Positions 39,712 to 49,385 of a stretch of DNA of 64,000 nucleotides are shown one piece after another (the first letter of the stretch is position 1; each line of letters begins with the position of its first letter). Made by a program: the position numbers and the translations under genes. The notes under the pieces were generated by a model, which saw only the letters and a list, made by a program, of their open reading frames with translations, had not been told where the DNA came from and did no database searches. The stretch comes from Thermosynechococcus sp. (GTDB taxonomy: Bacteria; Cyanobacteriota; Cyanobacteriia; Thermosynechococcales; Thermosynechococcaceae), in contig NZ_AP024678.1 in the NCBI RefSeq assembly GCF_025999095.1, forward strand, positions 2,325,527-2,389,526, written 5' to 3'.

Positions 39712-40803
39712 ATGCTACGCGCTGGAATTGTCGGCCTACCCAATGTGGGCAAATCAACACTGTTTAATGCCCTTGTGGCCAATGCTAAGGCCGAGGCAGC
39801 CAATTTCCCTTTCTGTACGATTGAACCCAATGTTGGTGTTGTCGCAGTCCCCGATGAGCGGCTGGAGGTCCTGGCAAAAATTTCCCAATCTGCTCAGATT
39901 GTGCCGACGCGGGTAGAGTTTGTGGACATCGCGGGCTTAGTAAAGGGAGCCAGCAAAGGAGAAGGACTGGGCAACCAGTTTTTGGCAAATATTCGCGAGG
40001 TGGATGCCATTGTCCACGTGGTGCGCTGCTTTGAGGACCCGGATATTGTCCATGTGGCAGGGCGGGTCAATCCGGTTGAGGATATTGCCGTGATTAACTT
40101 AGAACTTGCCCTGGCGGATTTAGCCCAGATAGAAAAGCGCATTGAACGCACCCGCAAGGCGGCGCGATCGCAAAAAGAAGCCCAGATTGAGCTGACGGCC
40201 CTTGAAAAGCTCCTGGGGGTACTCAATGAGGGACAGCCTGCCCGTCTGTGTCAACTGACAGAGGATGAAGAGGCGGCCATTCGCTTTCTCGGCTTGCTCA
40301 CTCGTAAGCCTGTGATCTATGCCGCTAACGTGGCTGAGCAGGATTTGGCCACTGGCAATGACTGGACAGCAGCAGTTCAGGAGATGGCAAAGCAAGAGGG
40401 GGCGGAGGTGGTGATTGTCTCGGCTCAAGTGGAGGCCGAGCTCGTGGATTTGCCCGAGGCCGATCGCGCCGAGTATCTCGCCAGTCTTGGCGTGACGGAG
40501 GGGGGCCTGCGATCGCTCATTCGCTCAACCTATAAGCTGCTTGGCCTGCAAACTTTCTTTACCACAGGGCCTAAGGAAACCCGAGCGTGGACAATTCCAG
40601 CGGGTACCAAAGCGCCCCAAGCGGCCGGCGTCATTCACAGTGACTTTGAGCGGGGCTTTATTCGCGCCGAAACGGTAAGCTATGAGGATCTTGTGGCCTG
40701 TCAATCCATGACGGTGGCCAAGGAAAAAGGCCTAGTACGCAGTGAAGGCAAAGATTACGTTGTGCAGGAGGGGGATGTGATGCTCTTTCGCTTTAATGTT
40801 TAG
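39712..40803 (+). CDS. ychF: redox-regulated ATPase/GTPase YchF (Obg-like)
   Basis: YchF is a conserved translation-associated P-loop NTPase that prefers ATP. The 363-residue protein has G1 GLPNVGKST at 8-16, G3 VDIAGLVKGA, an antiparallel coiled coil (LAQIEKRIERTRKAARSQKE) and the C-terminal TGS domain with RAWTIPAGTKAPQAAGVIHS DFERGF-type motifs. The length is standard. It stands alone between the glnA terminator and convergent dgkA. Confidence 0.95.
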   Translation: MLRAGIVGLPNVGKSTLFNALVANAKAEAANFPFCTIEPNVGVVAVPDERLEVLAKISQSAQIVPTRVEFVDIAGLVKGASKGEGLGNQFLANIREVDAIVHVVRCFEDPDIVHVAGRVNPVEDIAVINLELALADLAQIEKRIERTRKAARSQKEAQIELTALEKLLGVLNEGQPARLCQLTEDEEAAIRFLGLLTRKPVIYAANVAEQDLATGNDWTAAVQEMAKQEGAEVVIVSAQVEAELVDLPEADRAEYLASLGVTEGGLRSLIRSTYKLLGLQTFFTTGPKETRAWTIPAGTKAPQAAGVIHSDFERGFIRAETVSYEDLVACQSMTVAKEKGLVRSEGKDYVVQEGDVMLFRFNV

Positions 40804-40826
40804 CCGCCCCTAGTTAGAGGACCAGC

Positions 40827-41291
40827 CTATGGCAATATTCCCGCAATTGGATCAACCAAGGGGGGCACAATTAAGGCCATTGCCACCCCCACGGCTGCGA
40901 TCGCACTGAGTAGCACTGCACCAGCGGCACAATCTTTAGCAATGCGGGCAAGTTCGTGATATTCCCGGCCAACGGTGAGATCTACTATCGCTTCAAGAGC
41001 CGTATTCAGCAACTCCAGCCCCATGACAATACCAATCGTCAGCAAAATCACTGCCACCTCAACGGGGGGAAGTTTTAACAAACCACTGAGGGCGATCGCG
41101 CTCAGGCCAACTGCGGTATGAATCCGAAAATTGCGCTGAGTTTGAAAGGTATAGACGACCCCTGCCCACGCGTAACGGAAACTATTCAGTAGGCAGGAGG
41201 CCACACGGTAGGAGCGCCCTCGCAGTGGGGTTGTCCCTGAGGCTTTCTCAGTGTAGGTGGCTAGAACTTTTTGTGTCATAACGTTATCCAT
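40827..41291 (-). CDS. dgkA: diacylglycerol kinase family protein (DgkA)
   Basis: A 154-residue integral membrane kinase of the prokaryotic DgkA fold, which phosphorylates diacylglycerol or undecaprenol. The signature ELLNTALEAIVDL with HELARIAKDCAAGAVLL is complete, and three transmembrane helices follow an amphipathic head (SFRYAWAGVVYTF). ATG 41291 is used; a GTG lies just upstream. It is the downstream neighbour of ybeY, an arrangement common in bacteria. Confidence 0.9.
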   Translation of the reverse strand: MDNVMTQKVLATYTEKASGTTPLRGRSYRVASCLLNSFRYAWAGVVYTFQTQRNFRIHTAVGLSAIALSGLLKLPPVEVAVILLTIGIVMGLELLNTALEAIVDLTVGREYHELARIAKDCAAGAVLLSAIAAVGVAMALIVPPLVDPIAGILP

Positions 41292-41409
41292 CACACCAAA
41301 TATTCACATCTAAGTGTTGACGTTGGCTTTCATACACCTTAAAGAAGAAATTTCAAGAAATTTGGTTGTTAACGCCTCCCATTTAAGCACATGGTTTTCA
41401 ATTTCGTTC

Positions 41410-41904
41410 CTAGCCAACAGAGCATTTAAGGAACATTGGGGGTGTAAGCCCGACGGCTGCCAGGCACTCGGCCTGCTGAGCTAACATCCGTGCCAGTTGG
41501 GCCTCATCGGGATGATCCCAGCCTAGGAGGTGGAGAAGGCCATGGCAGGCTAGCCAGGTGATCTCTATAGAGAGAGTGTGCCCACTTTCTGTGGCTTGCT
41601 GACGGGCAGTATCGCCAGAAATAATGATGTCCCCAAGGTATTCAGGTTCCTCTAGGGGCAGCGGCAGGGCATCATCGCGGGTGGCAAAGGCAAGCACATC
41701 CGTGGGGGTGTTGCGATCGCGATACCGACAGTTAAGGGCTCGAATCTCGGCATCGGTTGTCAAACGCAGGGTCAGCTCATACTCTTTGCCTGCATTGGGC
41801 TCCACCATTGCCATCCATGTGTGAAACCACGCTGACCAAGGGAGTGCCGCCACTTCAGCGCTCAGGGAAGGATGGTGCAGTTCCAGATAGACGGTAACCG
41901 GCAT
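41410..41904 (-). CDS. ybeY: rRNA maturation RNase YbeY
   Basis: YbeY is a single-strand endoribonuclease needed for 16S rRNA 3' end maturation and ribosome quality control. The 164-residue protein has the zinc motif [11 protein letters not shown] (three histidines, H-x3-H-x5-H), preceded by [10 protein letters not shown] and LGDIIIS, all diagnostic. dgkA lies 118 bases downstream; a DUF3285 gene is directly upstream on the same strand. Confidence 0.93.
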   Translation of the reverse strand: MPVTVYLELHHPSLSAEVAALPWSAWFHTWMAMVEPNAGKEYELTLRLTTDAEIRALNCRYRDRNTPTDVLAFATRDDALPLPLEEPEYLGDIIISGDTARQQATESGHTLSIEITWLACHGLLHLLGWDHPDEAQLARMLAQQAECLAAVGLTPPMFLKCSVG

Positions 41905-41931
41905 TGTTTTTTCTTGGTTCTCACCAACTCC

Positions 41932-42099
41932 CTAACGGGTGAGGTAGGACAAGCCCACCAACAACGCCAACAGACCGATACTGGTGAGGGCAAAATGGAT
42001 CAGGGATTTGCCTCTCTTACGCACCATGTTGCGCATGGCCAATTTGACATAACTGGGCTGCTCGGCAGGGGCAGACGTAGGTTCGGGGGACTTGCTCAT
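41932..42099 (-). CDS. DUF3285 small membrane protein
   Basis: A 55-residue cyanobacterial protein. It starts MSKSPEPTSAPAEQPSYV, followed by the conserved KLAMRNMVRKRGKSLIHF and a single hydrophobic helix ALTSIGLLALLVGLSYLTR at the end. The family has no assigned function. The gene lies 27 bases upstream of ybeY on the same strand and downstream of rodA, so it may be cotranscribed with either. Confidence 0.8.
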   Translation of the reverse strand: MSKSPEPTSAPAEQPSYVKLAMRNMVRKRGKSLIHFALTSIGLLALLVGLSYLTR

Positions 42100-42152
42100 G
42101 GGATTTTACTGCTATTGGCAATCTTCATGAATTTTAACAAGCAGGCTTGGCT

Positions 42153-43427
42153 TCAGTAGCGCGATCGCGGGCGATGATTGGCCACCGATTGTACCAGCCC
42201 TAAACCAACATAGGTGGCCAAGAGGGCAGAACGGCCATAGCTGAGGAACGGCAAGGGAATGCCCGTCACAGGAAACAGGTTAATGGTCATGCCGATATTG
42301 ACCACCGCTTGGAACATCAACATGGCAAAGAGGCCAATGGCAAGGAGTGAGCCAAAATCATCCCGGGCACTATTGGCAATTTGCAATAGCCGCAGCCCAA
42401 TGAACCAAAACAGTCCTAACACTAGCAAGCCGCCCCAAAAGCCTAATTCCTCACCGATGGCAGAAAAAATAAAGTCCGTGTGCTGCTCAGGGATAAACCC
42501 CAATTGTGTCTGCGTCCCATGAAATAGCCCTCGCCCCCACAGGCCACCGGCGCCGATGGCAATGCGGGATTGGATCAGGTGATAGCCCGCCCCCAGGGGA
42601 TCTTTATCCGGATCTAAGAACATCAAGAGGCGGTCTTTTTGATAGTCCTTGAGAACACTCCACAGCAATTGCCCCAGCCCTGCCCCCGAAAGATTCAGAA
42701 CAATGCCACCGATCGCCCCAATCCAACCAAGGGGCAGGGTTTGCCACGCCACTACCCCCATCCCCAATGTCCACAGGAACCACAGCACGAGATTGAGTTC
42801 ATAGGGCAGCGGTAGGGCAAAGAGAATCGCGGCCACCAAAGGGGAGAGCATCAGCACAATCCAACCCAAACGGGCGTTGGCCCAGTAGAGCATCCCCAGG
42901 GTGATGGCAGCAAAGACCAGGGAAGTACCCAGATCGGGTTCCGACAAAATCAACCCTAGGGGCAAGGCCGTTGCCGCAAACACCCGTAGAATGCCGCTGA
43001 GGCCATTGGCAGGCACCCGCTGGAGGAGGGCAGCCTGGGTGAGGATGATCGAGATTTTGGCAAATTCAGAAGGCTGGAGGTTAAAGCCCGCAATGGGCAG
43101 CCAGCTCTGGGCGCCGTTAGCTTCAACGCCAAATAGGCTCACAGCCAGTAGGAGGAGACAACTGAGGCCATAGACCCACCAGTGGGCTGAGATAAAGACC
43201 GAGGTCGGCAGCCGTGCCAGTAGGAAAAGCAAAACTGTACCCACGCCCGCGATTGCCAGATGTTGGAAGCCATCCTTTTCGCCAATGTGCAGCTCAGCAC
43301 TGTGAATGGCCACTGCCCCTAGCAGCGTAATCAACCATACTGCAATTAAAAGTAGCCAATCCATCCCCCGCCAAGGATAGAGCCAAGCAGACCAGCGGCG
43401 TTGCCATAGCCGAGTTGTCCAAAACAT
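42153..43427 (-). CDS. rodA: rod shape-determining protein RodA (SEDS glycosyltransferase)
   Basis: RodA polymerises peptidoglycan glycan strands with a partner PBP2 during cell elongation. From ATG 43427 the protein has 424 residues and about ten transmembrane helices. SEDS motifs are present: LQPSEFAKISIIL, LILSEPDLGTSLVF, GIPLPFLSYGRSALLA, and the long extracellular loop ending FIPEQHTDFIFSAIGEELGF. AAGGA lies nine bases before ATG 43427; upstream in-frame starts add a head without homology. The rod-shaped form of Thermosynechococcus fits. Confidence 0.93.
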   Translation of the reverse strand: MFWTTRLWQRRWSAWLYPWRGMDWLLLIAVWLITLLGAVAIHSAELHIGEKDGFQHLAIAGVGTVLLFLLARLPTSVFISAHWWVYGLSCLLLLAVSLFGVEANGAQSWLPIAGFNLQPSEFAKISIILTQAALLQRVPANGLSGILRVFAATALPLGLILSEPDLGTSLVFAAITLGMLYWANARLGWIVLMLSPLVAAILFALPLPYELNLVLWFLWTLGMGVVAWQTLPLGWIGAIGGIVLNLSGAGLGQLLWSVLKDYQKDRLLMFLDPDKDPLGAGYHLIQSRIAIGAGGLWGRGLFHGTQTQLGFIPEQHTDFIFSAIGEELGFWGGLLVLGLFWFIGLRLLQIANSARDDFGSLLAIGLFAMLMFQAVVNIGMTINLFPVTGIPLPFLSYGRSALLATYVGLGLVQSVANHRPRSRY

Positions 43428-43598
43428 CGCCAGATATCCTTCGTTCGCACTAGGCTGGAACAGTGGTGGTTTGATTAAGACTCTCATTCTAGCTTGAGTG
43501 GAACTATGCTTCGGTGGCAACCGCATTGGTCAAGGCTTTATAGCCAGAGATAGGGCATACTGAGGGTGAAGCACGCGAAAAAAGCCACCCCTGCTGAT

Positions 43599-44132
43599 AT
43601 GAGCCTTCCTGCGCCGACTTTGGCTGAATTGCCCCTCCATCCCTATATTGATGGTTCAGGTCGTGTGGCCCCTGATCTCAAGGGAGCGATCGGTCTCTAT
43701 GCCATTTTTGATGCTGCCGGCAGGGTGCAGTATATTGGCTATTCTCGGGATATACGACTGAGTTTGCTACAACACCTTGTGCGCTGTCCTCAGGGGTGTA
43801 GTGGCTACAAAGCGATCGCTATTGAGCGCCCCGATCGCCCGTGGCTAGAAACCATGAAACAGCAGTGGCTAGCGGAATTGGGAACTGTGCCCTTAGGCAA
43901 CGAGCGCGATCGCCCCCAGTGGGAAAATGCCATTGATGTCAAGGAGCAAATGACCGAGGCCGAACGCACTGCATGGGCCAGTGCCGACTCACTCACTCAA
44001 CCAAAACTGCTGAAACAGGTGGCGCGGCGAGTTGAAGCAGCGATTCTCGAACAGCTACGGCAGCGATCGCTACAGGAGCCGCTGGTCTTTAACGCCAAAC
44101 TAAAGGAAAGTGGACGGCTGGATCTCAAATGA
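43599..44132 (+). CDS. GIY-YIG domain protein
   Basis: A 177-residue protein with a GIY-YIG nuclease-like fold: GLYAIFDAAGRVQYIGYSRD supplies the variant GLY...YIG pair at about 32-47, and NVARRVEA-like VARRVEAAILEQLR comes near the end. Whether it cleaves DNA is unknown; this cyanobacterial branch is uncharacterised. An in-frame GTG at 43566 would add 11 residues; ATG 43599 is preferred because homologous sequence begins after it. It overlaps the next gene by ATGA. Confidence 0.72.
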   Translation: MSLPAPTLAELPLHPYIDGSGRVAPDLKGAIGLYAIFDAAGRVQYIGYSRDIRLSLLQHLVRCPQGCSGYKAIAIERPDRPWLETMKQQWLAELGTVPLGNERDRPQWENAIDVKEQMTEAERTAWASADSLTQPKLLKQVARRVEAAILEQLRQRSLQEPLVFNAKLKESGRLDLK

Positions 44133-45010
44133 CGACTTCTCCCCCTCTGACCTCTAGCCAAATCTGGCAGATCAATCAACTCCTGCGCCAAGCGGGGCAA
44201 CGGGCACGGCAACTGGCACAGCAACCCTTTGATGTCATTGAAAAGGGACGCCAAGACTTTGCCACCAGTATTGATCGCTTCTTGGATCGGCTGCTGAGTC
44301 AGAAATTTCGTGCTTGGTTTCCTGAAGATGGCATCATCAGTGAGGAAAATGCCGACTCCCCAGCAGTTTTTCAGGAACCGAAAAATCGCTACTGGCTGAT
44401 TGATCCCCTTGATGGTACCGATGATCTGATTCACCATCGCCAAGGCTATGCCCTAATGGTGGGTTTGCTAGAGCACTACAGTCCAGTGGCGGGTTGGATC
44501 TATGCCCCCAATCTGGACCATCTCTACTACGGCGGTAAAGACTGGGGACTCTTTCAAATGAGCAGCGGTGGGCCACCTGTCCCCCTATTACCCGTTTGTC
44601 CACCTTCCCCTAATGGCGACCATTGCCCGATGATGATTGGCTATCGCGACTACCGTACCTACGGCGATGCAATTCATCGGGTGTTGCCCCAAGTGGAATT
44701 TCGCTTTCTGGGCAGTTTTGGCCTCAAGGTGATTGAAGTAATTTTGGGACGGGCGGGACTCTACCTCTACTTAAATCAGCGGGTTAAGCTCTGGGATACC
44801 ACCGCCCCCTTAGCTTTGGCAACAGCGGCAGGTTTGGTGTGCACCGACTTGCAGGGAAATCCCTTGCGTTTTGATGCCACAGGTTTACAGGAACAAACCC
44901 TGGCCCATCAGCAACCCATTCTCATTGGCTGGCCAGAGTATATCGCTGCTTTGCGATCGCCCTTGGTGGAAGCGATTACGGCAGTTCAACTGCCCTTTGG
45001 GTCTGCCTAG
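44129..45010 (+). CDS. cysQ: 3'(2'),5'-bisphosphate nucleotidase CysQ-like phosphatase
   Basis: An inositol-monophosphatase-fold enzyme, probably removing the 3' phosphate of PAP in sulfur assimilation. The 293-residue protein has the metal site in FPEDGIISEEN, WLIDPLDGTDDLIHHR, and the late WDTTAPLALATAAG. These three define the lithium-sensitive phosphatase family; CysQ is favoured over inositol monophosphatase by overall resemblance only. Its ATG overlaps the GIY-YIG gene (ATGA). Confidence 0.8.
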   Translation: MTTSPPLTSSQIWQINQLLRQAGQRARQLAQQPFDVIEKGRQDFATSIDRFLDRLLSQKFRAWFPEDGIISEENADSPAVFQEPKNRYWLIDPLDGTDDLIHHRQGYALMVGLLEHYSPVAGWIYAPNLDHLYYGGKDWGLFQMSSGGPPVPLLPVCPPSPNGDHCPMMIGYRDYRTYGDAIHRVLPQVEFRFLGSFGLKVIEVILGRAGLYLYLNQRVKLWDTTAPLALATAAGLVCTDLQGNPLRFDATGLQEQTLAHQQPILIGWPEYIAALRSPLVEAITAVQLPFGSA

Positions 45011-45063
45011 AATCCCTGAGAAATAGACTATCGTGGGGCTAGAGTTTGCTTGGAGGTATCCCA

Positions 45064-46632
45064 ATGGGGCGCTGGCACAGTTGGTCATTGGTGGGAATGG
45101 CGATCGCCACCCTCCACATTGCTCAGCCTTTTCCGAGTCAAGCAGTAAGCGTTACAGAAGTTGCCCGCATCGCCAAAAAGATCACCGTGCTGATTGAAGG
45201 TGCCAACAGCCATGGCTCAGGCATCCTATTGCAGCGTCATGGCAATACTTACGTCATTCTCACCGCCTACCATGTGGTTGAAAAGGGCGGCCAGTACACT
45301 GTGAAAACGGTTGATGGTCAGCGCCATGCCATGCGACCCCGCTCAATTCGTCGCTTGCCCAGTGTTGATCTAGCCACACTAGAAATTGAAAGCAACCGTG
45401 ATTACACCCTTGCCACACTGGGAAACTCTGGAGAAGCGGTGGAGGGTATGCCTGTTTTTGTAGCTGGTTTTCCTGCTCAGGAGGCCTCGGTGCTAGGTGG
45501 CATTTATCAATTTACAGAGGGACGGCTGACGGCCAATGCCTCACGTCCGATTCAAGATGGCTATGCCCTAGTCTATAGCAACCCCACGCTGCCAGGGATG
45601 AGTGGCGGGCCTGTCCTCGATGAAAATGGCCGTTTAATTGGGATTCATGGCAGTGCCGATATTGCTTCTACGCTTGTCCAGGAGGGCAATGGCTCTAGTA
45701 CCGTCTTTGTTAAACGCGGCTTTAATCTCGGCATTCCCATTCATACCTACCTGAGTTTGGCAACACCGTCGCGGCCAACCACGGCTCTACCTGCTGTGAC
45801 CCCCATGAAGGCAGCAGACTATTTCCTTGCCGCTGAGGCGTCCTTCCAGCGCCAAAATTTTGCCCCTGCCATTGAAAACTACAGCCAAGCAATCGCCCTC
45901 AATCCCAACTACAGTGAGGCCTATCTAGGACGGGCCGTAGCGCAAATTTTTGCCCTTGTGCCTAACCAAGACTTTAATCAGCTTGGTGAAGAACTGGGTA
46001 CCAAGTACTTGAGCCGTCTCACCCAGGGCAACCCTATCCTCAAGGATGCCTTTCCTCCCAACCCACCCACCCCTTTGCTGGAGACATTTATGCGCAATAT
46101 GGCTGAACGACCGGGCACAATCCAGCCGGACATTGCTAAGGCGATCGCCCTCAATCCCCAGTACACCGAAGCCTATGGCGTGAGTAGCTTTTTGAATTTG
46201 CTCCTGGGCAACTTTGGCAATGCCATTGCGGAGAGTGAGCGCGCCCTTGCCCTCAGACCCAACAACAGTGATCTGCAAATGATTCAGGCCTTGGCGCTGT
46301 TTCTCAGTGGGGATTTTCGCCGTAGTATCGCCGTATTTGATCGCCTCATTGCCGCCAATCCCAAGAGTACTGACTATCATTTGCTGCGGGGAGTTGCCGC
46401 TTTTATGATGGGGGACTATGCCCTCAGTCGCCCCAGTTGGACGACCTTGACCCAGCTTACCCCGCGGGATCCAATGCCCTTTGCTTTGCGGGGAGTGACA
46501 TATCTTTTAGAAGAGAACTTCAAAGCCAGCCTACCTGATCTGCGGCAAGCAGCTGAACTCTATCGCCAGCAGGGGAATACGCAATCCTACAACCAAATGA
46601 TGCAGGTGATTCACCAAATCGAGAACCGTTAG
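45064..46632 (+). CDS. secreted trypsin-like serine protease with TPR repeats
   Basis: A 522-residue exported protein. A signal peptide covers residues 1-27. The protease domain has a complete catalytic triad: His70 in LTAYHVV, Asp102 in PSVDLATLEI and Ser180 in LPGMSGGPVLD. After a linker near 245, several tetratricopeptide repeats follow (AADYFLAAEASFQRQNFAPA, AIENYSQAIALNPNYSEAYL). Similar protease-TPR proteins occur in many cyanobacteria with unknown substrates. ATG 45064 is preceded by GGAGGT. Confidence 0.85.
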   Translation: MGRWHSWSLVGMAIATLHIAQPFPSQAVSVTEVARIAKKITVLIEGANSHGSGILLQRHGNTYVILTAYHVVEKGGQYTVKTVDGQRHAMRPRSIRRLPSVDLATLEIESNRDYTLATLGNSGEAVEGMPVFVAGFPAQEASVLGGIYQFTEGRLTANASRPIQDGYALVYSNPTLPGMSGGPVLDENGRLIGIHGSADIASTLVQEGNGSSTVFVKRGFNLGIPIHTYLSLATPSRPTTALPAVTPMKAADYFLAAEASFQRQNFAPAIENYSQAIALNPNYSEAYLGRAVAQIFALVPNQDFNQLGEELGTKYLSRLTQGNPILKDAFPPNPPTPLLETFMRNMAERPGTIQPDIAKAIALNPQYTEAYGVSSFLNLLLGNFGNAIAESERALALRPNNSDLQMIQALALFLSGDFRRSIAVFDRLIAANPKSTDYHLLRGVAAFMMGDYALSRPSWTTLTQLTPRDPMPFALRGVTYLLEENFKASLPDLRQAAELYRQQGNTQSYNQMMQVIHQIENR

Positions 46633-46637
46633 AAGGA

Positions 46638-47543
46638 TCACCGGCGCTGCCACTGCTGCAAGAGCCACCGCCCCAAACGAATCAGCTGTTCTTCAATCCA
46701 GAGAAACAGGCGATCGCACCACAGCAGTAGCCGTTCAAACCAGTGGAGTTCATACCCAATGAGGGCAGCATCCACATCAAGAATCAACTGCTCTGGATTC
46801 GGATGGACACTGGTGGCCGCCGTCTCCGAGGGCGATGCAGGAGTGAATGGCGCCGAGGTGCTCCCTAAACTGAGCAGGGTCTCCACGGGAGAAAAGACTG
46901 GCAAAGCATCCGTAGCTGCCAATAGGGGTGAATTCGCGGTTGCTACCGCAGGAAGTTGGAATCCTCCTAGCCAGTAGGAGAGCTGAGTCAGCCAGTCTTG
47001 GAAGGGCAGCTTGAAGGGATGAAGATGGCGTTCAATCCAAGCGAGGGCTTGCGCCTGTTGAGCAGGGCTGAGGATGTACAGGATGGTGTTATCGGTGCCA
47101 ATGAGCACCATCTGCTGTGTTTCTAAGAGAGTAGCAATCCCCTGTACCCGCACTTGGGAAAGCGTGTTCTTGCGACCAGAGGGGAGGCGCGATCGCAACC
47201 AGCGGACAGCAGCGGCCAAGGGAGACGCCGAGGGTAGGACTAAATCCCCTTCACGGGTACCTGTTAACTGCAGTTGCCCCAGAAAGGTTGCCACCAAACA
47301 GGACGGTGGGTTAGAGTCTGCTTTTAGGGATCGCTCCCACCAACCCCAGAACCAGTGATGTTGTCGCCGATACCACTGCCGAACATGCTGGTAGTACACT
47401 GCCAAGGCGTAGGCAATGTGTTGCTCAATTTGCTGCTGTTCTGTGGGGGTAAAGATTTTCAAGGGGCGAGCAGCCTCATCCACAAGCAAGAGGGATTTTG
47501 TGGGGCGATCGCAGGCAAGGTAAACAGGTGGCCGCTGTGCCAA
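46638..47543 (-). pseudogene. conserved cyanobacterial hypothetical protein, C-terminal part (frameshifted)
   Basis: An open frame of about 301 codons without a good start: it opens with TTG. It reads VYLACDRPTKSLLLVDEAAR, then FTPTEQQQIEQHIAYALAVY, a run of tryptophan-rich sequence, and a second similar block (VRVQGIATLLETQQMVLIG), so it looks like two copies of one cyanobacterial domain. Its upstream continuation is in other frames (see the next entry), so the gene is probably broken by one or two indels in 47540-47650. No function known. Confidence 0.5.
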
Positions 47544-47956
47544 GGGTGCGGCCGCTGAGGGTAATGTCTTGGACGGGGGATTGAAACCAGCGTTGCCAAG
47601 GGGCCATCCAGCGCTGCCACCAAGTTAAGGGGGCGAGCAATGGGGGCGATCGCCACTACCCAAGATTGATCCTCTCCTGGTGTGAGGGACAAAGCAGACA
47701 TGACGGTTAACAGGGCTTCATCGGCAGGGGGTGCCGCTGTCGGCTTCGGCAGGAGGCGTTGATGCATTTGGGAAACCGTGCCCAACAGTTGGGGAACTCG
47801 CTGCTGCCAAAATTGTGCCAGAATTGAGCCAATGACCTGAAGTGTGCCACTGAGGGTGCTTTCAATCTGCCATTGTTGGCGCTGCCACCGTTGCTGCCAA
47901 CGTTGCCATTGCTGTCGCCAAAAGCTAAAGAAGCGACTCTGATAGGAAACTGCCAT
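47459..47956 (-). pseudogene. conserved cyanobacterial hypothetical protein, N-terminal part (frameshifted)
   Basis: The start MAVSYQSRFFSFWRQQWQRW is rich in Trp, Gln and Arg and is followed by ALLTVMSALSLTPGEDQSWV and VAIAPIARPL. After that, protein-like sequence switches frame: TWWQRWMAPWQRWFQS and PVQDITLSGRTLGTAA are in a second frame, then VYLACDRPTKS in a third, which leads into the 46638-47543 frame. The nominal end of this frame therefore looks like shadow sequence. The intact protein would be about 430 residues. Confidence 0.5.
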
Positions 47957-48031
47957 AGCGGCTTTGTCGGTAGAGGAATATAAAACTAGATTACTGTTCT
48001 GGTAGTATAAATGCTTACTGTATGATTCCTG

Positions 48032-48790
48032 TCAATACTGATCCCGTTTACCCCGCAATCGCGTAAAGGCCTGTAAAGGTGTGGTTGCCCCCACGGCCAT
48101 CTGAATGGTCCTAACTTCGCAGCGCAAAAAGGGATTTGTCGCCTTTTCAAGGCCAATCGTACTGGGAATCGTGGCTTGCCCTTGGGCGCGATCGCGACAA
48201 ACTTGGGCATAGCGCTCTTGCAGGGTAGGGTTATCCGCTTCGACGGTAAGGGCAAAGCTAAGGTTCTTTTGGGTATATTCGTGGGCGCACCAGACCCGCG
48301 TCTCCTCCGGTAGCTGCCGCAGTTGATTCAATGAGTCCAACATCTGGGCCGGGGTTCCCTCAAAAAGACGCCCACAACCGCCGCCAAAGAGCGTATCACC
48401 GCAAAATAGATCGCCCGTTGTCGGCGCATAGTAGGCAATGTGACCGCGGGTATGGCCGGGAACAAAGAGGACGTCAAAATAAGTTTGGCCAAAGGGAACG
48501 CGATCGCCCGCCTTCAGGAAAACGGTTTGCTCTGGAATGCGGCCTTGATCTTGACGGCTGCCGTAGACTGCGATATCTGGGAAGCGCGATCGCAGGGCAC
48601 AATTGGCACCCACATGATCCCAGTGGTGGTGGGTATTGAAAATCGCCCTTAGTGTTGCCCCCAATTCCGCTAATTTGGCAAGGACGGGTTCTGGCTCTGC
48701 TGGATCCACCACTGCCGCTGTCCCCGTTTGCGGATCATGGAGCAAAAAAATGTAATTATCCGTAAGGGCATTGAGGCGATAAATCACCAT
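48032..48790 (-). CDS. gloB: hydroxyacylglutathione hydrolase (glyoxalase II)
   Basis: GloB hydrolyses S-lactoylglutathione to lactate and glutathione, the last step of methylglyoxal removal. The 252-residue protein has the metallo-beta-lactamase motif THHHWDH (53-59), the histidine of [12 protein letters not shown], the aspartate of [17 protein letters not shown] and the late CAHEYT, each a metal ligand or glutathione contact. ATG 48790 is used because homology starts at MVIYRLNAL; the frame extends ten codons further upstream into a decayed Uma2 gene. Confidence 0.92.
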   Translation of the reverse strand: MVIYRLNALTDNYIFLLHDPQTGTAAVVDPAEPEPVLAKLAELGATLRAIFNTHHHWDHVGANCALRSRFPDIAVYGSRQDQGRIPEQTVFLKAGDRVPFGQTYFDVLFVPGHTRGHIAYYAPTTGDLFCGDTLFGGGCGRLFEGTPAQMLDSLNQLRQLPEETRVWCAHEYTQKNLSFALTVEADNPTLQERYAQVCRDRAQGQATIPSTIGLEKATNPFLRCEVRTIQMAVGATTPLQAFTRLRGKRDQY

Positions 48791-49013
48791 GGCCGTTGTT
48801 TCTGCACCCAGCGTTGCCAATTTTCTGTGCCGCTACCTCATCCATTTTGGCCTCTGCCAAGCAGCCATAAAGAGACTCTTTGGGCATCCATGAAAGGGGA
48901 GCGATCGATGCCATCCCGCAACTGGACCATTTGCCATCTCCCACCATTGTAGCGCCATAACTCTGGTACCCCCAAGGCTGCATAGAGGCGGTTTTTATCA
49001 TTAATAATCATTC
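48791..49013 (-). pseudogene. remnant of an Uma2-family (DUF820) nuclease gene
   Basis: On the minus strand one frame reads NDKNRLYAALGVPELWRYNG followed by GRWQMVQLRDGIDRSP. It then switches frame to [20 protein letters not shown], and switches again to [11 protein letters not shown]. Together they match the C-terminal third of Uma2 proteins, the PD-(D/E)xK-like family expanded in cyanobacteria. The catalytic N-terminal part is not found upstream, so the gene is dead. Confidence 0.7.
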
Positions 49014-49385
49014 AATATCAGTGTGGGTCATGTCCACCGCAATGCCTCAATCGGAGGGGGTGGATCAATACTCAGATCAATCCTGCAGCCAACCACCCGT
49101 GGTTGAGGGTGGATCTAACAGTCATGATCTGGCTCTGCGATCGCCACGGGGTTCCTGAGCGCAGCGATCGCGGCGGCAGCCCTGTTTCCCCAACCAGAAT
49201 GCGCCAAAATAGACAAAATAGACCAATTAACTCACCGGCAAACCCACAGGCGGGGCTTCAAGGGTGCCACATCCTGCTGCAAGGGAGGCCCTAGAGGCTG
49301 ACAGGCTGTTTGCCCGTGGTGGCGGCTAGGGTTGCCGTTGGGCCAGATCAAAAATCTTCCATATTATCTGATTATCTGAAACTCT
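49014..49385. other. gene-free stretch
   Basis: About 370 bases between the Uma2 remnant and nth. It has two HIP1-like sites (CGATCGC near 49138 and 49165) and no frame I can support on either strand. It may hold more of the decayed Uma2 locus, but I see no recognisable protein piece. No convincing terminator hairpin was found. Confidence 0.4.

Noticed and set aside
48756-49001. An intact 81-residue small protein upstream of gloB
   Set aside because: Its frame mixes Uma2-like pieces with out-of-frame text and overlaps gloB; better explained as an Uma2 remnant.
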